From Enterocloster bolteae (GTDB lineage: Bacteria; Bacillota_A; Clostridia; Lachnospirales; Lachnospiraceae), in assembly GCA_021769025.1 (NCBI GenBank), contig JAETTS010000029.1, positions 1-13,763 of the forward strand: a stretch of DNA of 13,763 nucleotides, written 5' to 3'. Under the pieces are notes generated by a model. The model did not search any database, had not been told where the DNA came from, and saw only the letters and a program-made list of their open reading frames with translations. Below are positions 7,379-13,735 of the stretch, piece after piece (position 1 is the first letter of the stretch; each line of letters starts with the position of its first letter). A program made the position numbers and the translations under genes.

Positions 7379-8398
7379 TTACCCCTGAAAGTCTCTAACA
7401 CTCTCCCGTGAAACCAACCTGGTAGAAAGCGCCAGTTTAACCAGGCTTTGGGAGGGGCTCTGAATACGGCTTAAAAGCTGGTTTACCGCCAGCATCCCGA
7501 AATTCTGTTTCTCCACCCGCATGGTAGAAAGAGTGGGGGATAGGAAATTGCACATTGGAATATCATCAAACCCGACAATGGACACATCCCCTGGAATCTT
7601 GATGCCTGCTTCCGTAAGAGCCCGCATAGCCCCTGCGGCGATCAGGTCATTGTCTGCAAAGTATGCGTCTGCCAAGGGGATGCCTGTGGCCAGAAGGGTC
7701 TTCATATCCAGATAGGCTGTCTCCATGGACGGGGAAAGCTCCAATACATAATCCATATTTTTCTTGATATTGCTGCTGCGGAGCGCTTTGAAATACCCGT
7801 CTGCCCGTTCTGCAAAGTTGGCGATCTGGAAGGAAGACTTTAAGTATCCGATTCGCGTAAAGCCTCTTTGAATCAGATGGGAGGTAGCCATATAGGAACC
7901 CTGGACGTTGTTGATGAGGACAGTATCAAAACTCATGTCTTCATAATAACAGTCTAGAGCGACAAGGGGACAGGGGAGATCGAGGAAAGGCAAAAAGTCC
8001 TGCTGCTCCATCTCTGTAGCCAGGAGAAGAAGTCCATGGTACTCTTTGTCATACAACTCCTTCAGCTGAGGCTCCACAGGCTGATTCCCGTAGATATAGA
8101 GGATGTTGAGGCTTAGGCTGTTGGTCTGGCAGGTATTGCTGATTCCTTCGGTTAAGTCGGAGAAGAAGGGAGTATCGCTTACTACCTGGCCGTTCTTTTT
8201 ATAGATGATGAAACAGATATTCTTGGTCTCTGCCAGGGAGTAGGAGTACTTGCTTAGATCATAGCCATATTTTTTGGCAGCGGAAAGAACACGGTCTCTG
8301 GTCTCGTCGCTGATCCCGGGCTTGTGGTTGAACACCATGGAGATGGTGGCGGGAGAAACATTTAGTTTTAATGCTAATTCTTTCGCTGATATAGACAT
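7379..8398 (-). CDS. LacI-family transcriptional regulator
   Basis: This 339-residue protein has a classic N-terminal LacI helix-turn-helix (SAKELALKLNVSPATIS, residues 4-20, then MVFNHKP and ISDETRDRVLSAAKKYGY). A periplasmic-binding-protein-like sugar-sensing domain follows from about residue 60, including a GFDDIPM block typical of the fold. Full length and intact. The start is supported by a GAGGTGAT site just upstream (plus-strand bases 8402-8409 in complement). It is transcribed away from the isomerase-transketolase-kinase operon and shares a control region holding two palindromes, so it most likely represses that operon, and perhaps the upstream hydrolase genes, until a pathway sugar is present. 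The effector is not deducible. Its 3' end faces the GH43 gene with 17 nt between stops and no visible terminator. Confidence 0.93.
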   Translation of the reverse strand: MSISAKELALKLNVSPATISMVFNHKPGISDETRDRVLSAAKKYGYDLSKYSYSLAETKNICFIIYKKNGQVVSDTPFFSDLTEGISNTCQTNSLSLNILYIYGNQPVEPQLKELYDKEYHGLLLLATEMEQQDFLPFLDLPCPLVALDCYYEDMSFDTVLINNVQGSYMATSHLIQRGFTRIGYLKSSFQIANFAERADGYFKALRSSNIKKNMDYVLELSPSMETAYLDMKTLLATGIPLADAYFADNDLIAAGAMRALTEAGIKIPGDVSIVGFDDIPMCNFLSPTLSTMRVEKQNFGMLAVNQLLSRIQSPSQSLVKLALSTRLVSRESVRDFQG

Positions 8399-8437
8399 AA
8401 TATCACCTCGGTTGATGTAGAGATTTTTATTAGTTCA

Positions 8438-8466
8438 ATTTTAATTTATTTTTTCAGAAAGGTCAA
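8438..8466 (-). promoter_or_regulatory. Predicted sigma-A promoter of the LacI-family gene
   Basis: Read on the minus strand, TTGACC (-35, complement of 8461-8466) is followed by exactly 17 nt and TAAAAT (-10, complement of 8438-8443). Transcription would begin near 8431, about 33 nt before the ATG. Confidence 0.65.
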
Positions 8467-8475
8467 GCTGAATAA

Positions 8476-8497
8476 TTCATTAAATGTATTTAATGAA
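8476..8497. promoter_or_regulatory. Perfect 10-bp inverted repeat, candidate operator in the divergent region
   Basis: TTCATTAAAT (8476-8485) and ATTTAATGAA (8488-8497) are exact reverse complements around a 2-nt GT spacer. The site lies 9 nt upstream of the regulator's -35 and 27 nt upstream of the isomerase operon -35, so one protein bound here could affect both promoters. It lacks the central CG common in LacI operators. An extra copy of the core ATTTAAT sits at 8512-8518. Some symmetry is expected by chance in AT-rich DNA, but ten exact pairs are noteworthy. Confidence 0.5.
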
Positions 8498-8524
8498 GAA
8501 AATTGAAAACTATTTAATATATAA

Positions 8525-8553
8525 TTGACTTATGCTAAATTATTAAGTATAAT
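8525..8553 (+). promoter_or_regulatory. Predicted strong sigma-A promoter of the isomerase-transketolase-kinase operon
   Basis: TTGACT (8525-8530), a 17-nt spacer and TATAAT (8548-8553) give a near-consensus promoter. The start would be near 8560, giving a leader of about 37 nt with AGGAGG at 8584-8589 and the ATG at 8597. Confidence 0.8.
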
Positions 8554-8557
8554 TTAG
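8535..8557. promoter_or_regulatory. Inverted repeat overlapping the -10 element, candidate repressor site
   Basis: CTAAATTAT (8535-8543) and ATAATTTAG (8549-8557) are perfect 9-bp arms around a 5-nt spacer. The right arm covers most of the -10, so a protein bound here would block RNA polymerase. The sequence is purely AT-rich apart from the outer C/G pair, so chance symmetry is possible. It is not the same sequence as the palindrome at 8476-8497. Confidence 0.4.
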
Positions 8558-8596
8558 ATATAATTAAACCTTATCAAAGACAAAGGAGGATAAACC

Positions 8597-9997
8597 ATGG
8601 CAGAGATAAAACTGGCCTTTGCACCTACGAGAAGAAGCATTTTTTCCGCACCGGCGGCTGTGGAATTTGCAAATTTAACGAGACAGAAACTGAAAGAGAT
8701 GAAGGTCTCCTTCGTGGATATTGATGATATCAATGAAGAGGGACTATTGTATGACGAGGCAGGCAGGATTGCCATGACTGAAAAATTTAAGAGGGAAAAG
8801 GTGGACGGCCTCTTTCTTCCACACACAAATTTTGGAACGGAATATGAGTGTGCACGGCTTGCCAAGGAGCTGGGAGTTCCGGTGCTTCTGTGGGGCCCCA
8901 GGGATGAGTGCCCGGATGCGGCGGGGGTGAGGAAGAGGGACAGCCAGTGCGGCCTTTTTGCCACAGGCAAGGTGCTTCGAAGATTCCAGGTGCCCTTTAC
9001 CTATATGACTAACTGCAGCCTGGAAGATAAGGAGTTTGAGCGGGGAGTAAGGGATTTTCTGGCTGTGTGTAATGTGGTGAAAGTGTTCCGGGATATCCGG
9101 ATCCTGCAGATTGCCCCCAGGCCCTTTGATTTCTGGTCCACCATGTGCAATGAGGGAGAACTTCTGGAGAAGTTCAATATCCAGCTGGCCCCCATTCCCA
9201 TGCCGGAGTTAAAGACAGAGATTGAGAAGGCAAAGGCTGAGAAGACACCGGTAGAAGAGGTGATGGCTTACTGCCGGGCCAACATGGAAATCAAGATTAA
9301 GCCGGAGGAACTGGAAAATGTGGCTGCCCTTAAGGTTGCCATGAAGCGTCTGGCGGAAAAATACGGCTGTCGGGCAGTGGCAATCCAGTGCTGGAACGCC
9401 CTTCAGGGAGAGATCGGGATCATGCCCTGCGCTGCCAATTCCCTGTTAAATGAGGAGGGGATTCCGGTGGTATGTGAGACGGACATTCACGGTGCCATCA
9501 CAGCTCTTCTTGCGGAGGCGGCAGCGGCAGACGGAACCAGAAGCTTTTTCGCAGACTGGACGGTGCGCCATCCTCACTGTGACAACGGGGAACTTTTGCA
9601 GCACTGCGGCCCGTGGCCTATCTCTGTGGCCGGGGAGAAGCCGTCCATCGATTATCCTCTGGCATTTGATTATCCGGGAGCTGTGGCGGCACAGGCGAAA
9701 CACGGGGATGTGTCTCTGTGCCGGTTTGACGGGGACAATGGACAGTACTCCCTGCTGCTGGGGCATGCCAAGGGGATCGACGGCCCTTACACCAAGGGCA
9801 CCTATCTCTGGATTGAGGTGGAGAATTTAAAGAGGCTGGAGGCAAAGCTGGTGGAGGGACCTTACATCCACCACTGTGTGGGAATTCACAAGGACATTGT
9901 TCCGGTACTTTACGAGGCATGTAAATACATAGGCGTGGCTCCGGATTTCTATGATCCCATTGAGGAGGACGTCAAGGCATACTTGAGGGGCGAGTGA
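8597..9997 (+). CDS. L-fucose/L-arabinose isomerase-family sugar isomerase (candidate apiose isomerase by context)
   Basis: This 466-residue protein belongs to the fucose/arabinose isomerase superfamily. The N-terminal half is Rossmann-like (LFLPHTNFGTEYECARLAKELGVPV, about 73-96, cited in part). The C-terminal half has the metal-site region: GEIG with E272, SLLNEEGIPVVCETDIHG with E294, QHCGPW with H336, and GPYIHHCVGIHKD near 421-433. In family members two Glu and His residues hold the divalent metal for aldose-ketose isomerisation, so E272/E294/H336 are candidate ligands by analogy. It is the first gene of the operon, behind a strong promoter and AGGAGG 7 nt from the ATG. The next gene starts 1 nt after its stop. 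The downstream kinase and split transketolase imply the product is a ketose that is phosphorylated and then cleaved by transketolation. D-apiose to D-apulose fits this; fucose or arabinose fit less well because no aldolase, ribulokinase or epimerase gene is present. Confidence 0.85.
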   Translation: MAEIKLAFAPTRRSIFSAPAAVEFANLTRQKLKEMKVSFVDIDDINEEGLLYDEAGRIAMTEKFKREKVDGLFLPHTNFGTEYECARLAKELGVPVLLWGPRDECPDAAGVRKRDSQCGLFATGKVLRRFQVPFTYMTNCSLEDKEFERGVRDFLAVCNVVKVFRDIRILQIAPRPFDFWSTMCNEGELLEKFNIQLAPIPMPELKTEIEKAKAEKTPVEEVMAYCRANMEIKIKPEELENVAALKVAMKRLAEKYGCRAVAIQCWNALQGEIGIMPCAANSLLNEEGIPVVCETDIHGAITALLAEAAAADGTRSFFADWTVRHPHCDNGELLQHCGPWPISVAGEKPSIDYPLAFDYPGAVAAQAKHGDVSLCRFDGDNGQYSLLLGHAKGIDGPYTKGTYLWIEVENLKRLEAKLVEGPYIHHCVGIHKDIVPVLYEACKYIGVAPDFYDPIEEDVKAYLRGE

Positions 9998-9998
9998 A

Positions 9999-10835
9999 AT
10001 GGATAATTTAAGAGAAAAGACCTATGAACTTAGGCAGAACATTCTGGATATTGTGGTGGCAGGTAAGGGCGGCCATATCGGCGGGGATATGAGCGTGGTG
10101 GATATTTTATCGGTTCTGTATTTCCGCATTATGAACGTGTCGCCGGGGAATCAGGACAGCCCGGACAGGGACCGGTTTGTCATGAGCAAAGGGCACTCTG
10201 TGGAGGCGTTGTATGCTGTTTTGGCATCGGCCGGATTCTTCTCTCTTCAGGAGGTGCTGGAGAAGTTCTCCAGGTTTGGCTCTCCTTATATCGGCCACCC
10301 CAACAATCATCTGCCGGGGATTGAGATGAATTCCGGTTCCCTGGGCCATGGGCTTCCAGTCTCTGTGGGAATGGCCCTGGCAGGGAAGATGGATAAACGG
10401 GATTACCGGGTGTACACCGTGATGGGCGACGGAGAACTGGCGGAAGGGTCTGTGTGGGAGGCTGCCATGGCCGGGGCAAATTACGGTCTTGACAATCTCT
10501 GTGCCACCATTGACAGGAACAGGCTTCAGATATCCGGGGGAACGGAGGAGGTTATGAGGCTGGATTCTTTAGAGGAGCGTTTCCGGGCGTTTGGCTGGAA
10601 TGTGATCCCGGTGGATGACGGAAACGATGTGGACCAGCTGACAAAAGCTTATGAGGAAGCGAAGACGGTGAAGGGAAGGCCAACCATGGTGATTGCCAAT
10701 ACGGTGAAAGGCTGCGGCTCGGCTGTCATGGAGAATCAGGCGGGATGGCACCATAAGGTTCCTACCCAGGAAGAATACATACGGATTTCCCAGGATCTGC
10801 AGGAAAGAAGGAAGGCAAATGGGCTCCATTTTTAG
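9999..10835 (+). CDS. Transketolase N-terminal (TPP-binding) subunit, AptA-like
   Basis: This 278-residue protein covers only the thiamine-diphosphate domain of transketolase. Visible features are GHIGGDMS with H26, SKGHS with H66, GSLGHGL (113-119) and the TPP/metal motif starting GDGELAEG at 143-150 and ending at N174 about 30 residues on. The pyrimidine-binding and C-terminal domains are supplied by the next gene, so the active enzyme is a two-subunit complex. Split transketolases are common, but one next to an FGGY kinase and sugar isomerase is the arrangement described for apulose-4-phosphate transketolase (AptA/AptB). That enzyme transfers a two-carbon unit to glyceraldehyde 3-phosphate, giving xylulose 5-phosphate and DHAP. 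The ATG lies 1 nt after the isomerase stop, with GAGGGG inside the end of that gene. The family call is certain and the substrate is inferred. Confidence 0.92.
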   Translation: MDNLREKTYELRQNILDIVVAGKGGHIGGDMSVVDILSVLYFRIMNVSPGNQDSPDRDRFVMSKGHSVEALYAVLASAGFFSLQEVLEKFSRFGSPYIGHPNNHLPGIEMNSGSLGHGLPVSVGMALAGKMDKRDYRVYTVMGDGELAEGSVWEAAMAGANYGLDNLCATIDRNRLQISGGTEEVMRLDSLEERFRAFGWNVIPVDDGNDVDQLTKAYEEAKTVKGRPTMVIANTVKGCGSAVMENQAGWHHKVPTQEEYIRISQDLQERRKANGLHF

Positions 10836-10901
10836 AATACTTTCCGGTGTTCCCACCAGTTGGCAGGCACTGCACAGCAGCGTGTGCCGGTTCATTGAAA
10901 A

Positions 10902-10907
10902 AGGAGG
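10902..10907 (+). promoter_or_regulatory. Ribosome binding site that sets the start of the transketolase C-terminal subunit
   Basis: AGGAGG at 10902-10907 precedes the ATG at 10919 by 11 nt. An upstream in-frame ATG at 10847 would add 24 residues rich in Cys/Pro/Gly that do not look like transketolase. The 83-nt gap after the previous gene contains GGCAC/GTGCC arms that might form a weak hairpin. Confidence 0.75.
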
Positions 10908-10918
10908 AAGACAGAATC

Positions 10919-11854
10919 ATGAATAAGATTGCAAATCGGCAGGCCATCTGTAATGTTCTGATGGAACATGCCAGGACAGATAAGGATATTGTGGTGCTTT
11001 GCAGCGACTCCAGGGGATCTGCCTCTCTGGCTCCGTTTTTTAAGGAGTTTCCGGAGCAGGCGGTGGAAGTTGGAATTGCGGAGCAGGATCTGGTAGGGAT
11101 TGCGGCCGGGCTTGCAAGGTGCGGCAAGAAGCCTTTTGCGGCTTCCCCGGCCTGTTTTCTGACTACCAGAAGCTATGAGCAGGCAAAGGTGGATGTGGCC
11201 TACTCAGGTACCAATGTGACTCTCATCGGCATCAGCGGCGGGGTGAGCTATGGGGCTTTGGGCATGAGTCATCATTCTACTCAGGATATTGCCTCCATGT
11301 CGGCGATTCCCAACATGAGGGTCTATCTGCCTTCGGACCGGTTTCAGACGGCGAAGCTGGTTGAGGCGCTGTTAGAGGATGAGAAGCCGGCCTATATCCG
11401 GGTGGGAAGGAATCCGGTGGAGGATATCTATTCGGAGGAAAGCTGTCCTTTTGAACTGGATCACGGGGTGGTCTTAAGGGAAGGGACGGACGTGCTTTTG
11501 GTGGCATGTGGAGAGATGGTAAGTCCGGTTCTTTCGGCGGCTGAGATTTTGGAGCGGGACGGGATTTCTGCCTGTGTGATTGATATGTACTGTGTGAAGC
11601 CTCTTGATACCAGGCTTCTCCTTGAGAAGGCGGCTAAGGTGAAGGCAGTGATTACTGCAGAGGAGCATGTGCGCTTTGGGGGGCTGGGGAGTATGGCAGC
11701 TCAGGAGATCGGGGCTCATGATCCGAAACGGGTGATCAATCTGTCCCTGCCTGACGCACCGGTGATTACCGGGAATTCCAGAGAAGTATTTGACTATTAT
11801 GGGCTGAACGGAGAGGGGATTGCAAGTGAAGCGAGAAAGGCGCTGGGGGCATAG
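10919..11854 (+). CDS. Transketolase C-terminal (pyrimidine-binding) subunit, AptB-like
   Basis: This 311-residue protein has the pyrimidine-binding domain of transketolase, with the essential glutamate that activates the thiamine ring at E55 (VEVGIAEQDLVGIAAGLA). A GGVSYGALGMSHHSTQDIA block at about 107-125 follows, and then the C-terminal transketolase domain from about 185. It completes the enzyme begun by the preceding gene; neither part alone holds a full active site. The chosen ATG has a strong ribosome binding site and starts at the family's usual N-terminus. The 83-nt gap after the first subunit is unusually long for this operon. The kinase gene starts directly after its stop codon. 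The same context supports apulose 4-phosphate as the ketose-phosphate donor, without proving it. Confidence 0.92.
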   Translation: MNKIANRQAICNVLMEHARTDKDIVVLCSDSRGSASLAPFFKEFPEQAVEVGIAEQDLVGIAAGLARCGKKPFAASPACFLTTRSYEQAKVDVAYSGTNVTLIGISGGVSYGALGMSHHSTQDIASMSAIPNMRVYLPSDRFQTAKLVEALLEDEKPAYIRVGRNPVEDIYSEESCPFELDHGVVLREGTDVLLVACGEMVSPVLSAAEILERDGISACVIDMYCVKPLDTRLLLEKAAKVKAVITAEEHVRFGGLGSMAAQEIGAHDPKRVINLSLPDAPVITGNSREVFDYYGLNGEGIASEARKALGA

Positions 11855-13330
11855 ATGGAAAACTATATTCTAAGTGTGGATCAGAGTACCCAGGGGACCA
11901 AGGCGCTGCTGTTTGACGGTGAGGGGAGGCTTCTGATGCGGAAGGATAAGTCTCACCGGCAGATGATCAGTGAGGAGGGTTTTGTGTCTCATGACCCGGA
12001 GGAAATCTACAGGAATACGGTGGAAGTTCTGGGGCAGGTCATAGGGGAATCTGGTATTGATAAGAGCCGGATTGTGGCTCTTGGCATCAGCAACCAGAGG
12101 GAAACTTCAGTGGCATGGGACAGAAGGACCGGGAAACCGGCGGGCCATGCCATTGTGTGGCAGTGCAGCAGGGCGGCTGATGTCTGTAAGGAGCTGGATG
12201 GCGAGAGGGAACTGGTGAAGAGGGTTACGGGGCTGGAGCTGTCGCCTTATTTTCCGGCGGCGAAATTTGCCTGGATTCTCAGAAACAGGAAGGAGGCCAG
12301 GGAACTTTTGGGCCAGGGAAGGCTGTGTCTGGGAACGGTGGATGCGTTTTTGGTACACCGCCTGACTGGTGGGAAGGTGTTTAAGACTGATTACTCCAAT
12401 GCTTCCAGGACGCAGCTGATGGACCTGGCGGCTGGGGTGTTCGATCAGGGTGTGTGTGGGAAATTCGGCGTGGATGTCTCCTGCCTGCCAGAGATCGAGG
12501 ATTCTGACGGATGGTACGGGGAAACGGATCTGGAAGGGATTCTGGAACACCCCATTCCCATCCGGGGCGTGCTGGGGGATTCCCATGCAGCTCTGTTCGG
12601 ACAGGCGTGTCTGGAGAAGGGCATGGTGAAAGCTACGTATGGAACTGGCTCTTCCATCATGATGAATGTGGGGGATAAGCCGGTATTTGCAAAGAACGGA
12701 GTGGTGGGCTCGGTAGGATTTAAGATCAATCACAAGATGTCCTATGTGCTGGAAGGGAATCTGAATTATACCGGGGCAGTGATCACCTGGCTTAAAAAGG
12801 ATCTGGGGTTGATTGAGCGGGATCAGGAGACGGAAGGGCTGGCGTATCAGGCCAATCCGGCGGATGAGACGTATCTGGTTCCGGCCTTCAGCGGCCTGGG
12901 CGCGCCTTACTGGGACAGCAGCGCCAGGGCAGCCCTTGTGGGCATGTCCAGGACTACGGGGAGGGCGGAGATTGTGAAGGCGGCGCTTTCCTGTATTGCT
13001 TATCAGATTACGGATGTGGTGAAGGTTATGGAGGATGAGGCTGGGATCTGCCCGGAGGCTTTACGGGTGGATGGAGGGCCTACCAGGAACCGGTTTTTGA
13101 TGCAGCTTCAGAGTGATCTTCTGGGGATCAGGGTTTTGGTTCCGGAGCAGGAGGAGTTGTCTGGGATCGGGGCGGCTTACGGGGCTGGATTGGCTGTGGG
13201 GTTGTATGATGAGAGGATTTTTGATAGAATGAAGCGGGGGGTTTATGAGCCGGGGATGAGGCTGGAGGAGAGAAGTAAGCTTTATGATGGGTGGAAGATG
13301 GCGGTGGGGAGAGTGATAACGCGGGGGTGA
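11855..13330 (+). CDS. FGGY-family carbohydrate kinase, glycerol-kinase-like (candidate apulose kinase)
   Basis: This 491-residue two-domain FGGY kinase is slightly shorter than GlpK. The phosphate-binding start DQSTQGTK (9-16), the ATP-site ATYGTGSS (260-267) and a DGGPTRNRFLMQLQSDL signature near the C-terminus are intact. The residues that contact glycerol in GlpK have counterparts here: R82 and E83 (NQRET), W102 (VWQ), Y132 (SPYF) and catalytic base D242. D242 lies in GDSHAALFGQ, where GlpK has GDQQAALFGQ. The pocket should therefore hold a glycerol-like end, which D-apulose has (a carbinol carrying two CH2OH groups). The ATG directly abuts the TAG of the transketolase subunit, so coupled translation is likely. 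It could instead be a glycerol, erythrulose or xylulose kinase; no glycerol uptake or dehydrogenase gene is nearby, and the operon context favours apulose. Confidence 0.88.
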   Translation: MENYILSVDQSTQGTKALLFDGEGRLLMRKDKSHRQMISEEGFVSHDPEEIYRNTVEVLGQVIGESGIDKSRIVALGISNQRETSVAWDRRTGKPAGHAIVWQCSRAADVCKELDGERELVKRVTGLELSPYFPAAKFAWILRNRKEARELLGQGRLCLGTVDAFLVHRLTGGKVFKTDYSNASRTQLMDLAAGVFDQGVCGKFGVDVSCLPEIEDSDGWYGETDLEGILEHPIPIRGVLGDSHAALFGQACLEKGMVKATYGTGSSIMMNVGDKPVFAKNGVVGSVGFKINHKMSYVLEGNLNYTGAVITWLKKDLGLIERDQETEGLAYQANPADETYLVPAFSGLGAPYWDSSARAALVGMSRTTGRAEIVKAALSCIAYQITDVVKVMEDEAGICPEALRVDGGPTRNRFLMQLQSDLLGIRVLVPEQEELSGIGAAYGAGLAVGLYDERIFDRMKRGVYEPGMRLEERSKLYDGWKMAVGRVITRG

Positions 13331-13369
13331 GGTGTCTATTGCGTGGGGGCTGTTTGTCGCATGGGGTCC

Positions 13370-13516
13370 GCCTGGCGAGAGAATGATATTGTTTTCTCCT
13401 GGGCACGCTCGCGCTACGTGAAGAGCGCAGCGGTACATAAGGCGCTAAAAGACAGCGCCTAAGTACCGGCGGTCTTCAAGTACCCTGGAGAAAACAATAT
13501 CATTCCCTCGCCAGGC
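13370..13516. repeat. Long inverted-repeat element, about 147 nt, nested hairpin
   Basis: The outer arms at 13370-13403 and 13483-13516 are reverse complements over 34 positions with two mismatches. The arms begin GCCTGGCGAG, and the right arm ends CTCGCCAGGC. Inside, TACGTGAAGA (13414-13423) matches TCTTCAAGTA (13473-13482) with one mismatch, CGGTAC (13431-13436) pairs with GTACCG (13463-13468), and AGGCGCT (13440-13446) pairs with AGCGCCT (13454-13460) around a 7-nt loop. An 11-nt GC-rich segment after the left outer arm bulges out. No T-run follows, and no transposase or open frame lies inside. It resembles a dispersed palindromic or MITE-like intergenic repeat; copy number in the genome cannot be seen here. 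Confidence 0.8.
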
Positions 13517-13543
13517 TGTGTTATCGCTGGAGTAAATGGGGAG

Positions 13544-13568
13544 GCAGTGGTAAGAGACTGCTTTTCTT
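13544..13568 (+). terminator. Weak intrinsic-terminator-like hairpin after the kinase operon
   Basis: GCAGT (13544-13548) pairs with ACTGC (13557-13561) around an 8-nt loop, followed by TTTTCTT. The 5-bp stem is short for a terminator. AGGCAGT at 13542-13548 could instead pair with ACTGCCT at 13574-13580, the outer arm of the next palindrome. Confidence 0.35.
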
Positions 13569-13735
13569 CTAGTACTGCCTTGTGGAAATTCCGGTGAATA
13601 AAGCACTCGCTGCCTATGCCCTCTGCACGCCTGCAAAGCTAGACGTAGGCACCACTATGCCGTCGCTTTGCAGACGCACAGATGACGCAGACATCAGGCA
13701 CTCTATTCATCGTTATTTCCGCAAGGCAGTACTAG
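13569..13735. repeat. Near-perfect long palindrome, 167 nt, possible structured RNA or MITE
   Basis: Bases 13569-13639 pair with 13735-13665 in one register without gaps, centred at 13652: 53 of 71 positions are Watson-Crick pairs. The outer 14 positions (CTAGTACTGCCTTG) and the inner nine (CTGCAAAGC/GCTTTGCAG) are perfect. The apical part continues with GAC/GTC and GGCA/TGCC after a 2-nt shift. Of 18 mismatches, 10 become G-U pairs in an RNA copied from this locus in the minus direction, 4 in the plus direction and 4 in neither. No gene is credible inside. Confidence 0.8.

Noticed and set aside
8501..8518. Possible catabolite-repression (cre-like) site upstream of the isomerase operon
   Set aside because: TGAAAACTATTTAA resembles a cre only loosely and lacks the central CG.
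10847..10918. Longer N-terminus for the transketolase C-terminal subunit
   Set aside because: The extra 24 residues are Cys/Pro/Gly-rich and unlike transketolase; AGGAGG before 10919 gives a better start.
13440..13460. AGGCGCT/AGCGCCT hairpin as an intrinsic terminator
   Set aside because: The stem is good, but no T-run follows on either strand; it is the tip of the larger nested palindrome.
13445..13636. Minus-strand 63-codon open frame downstream of the kinase
   Set aside because: It crosses the arms of both palindromes and has no recognisable motif; it is explained by the repeats.
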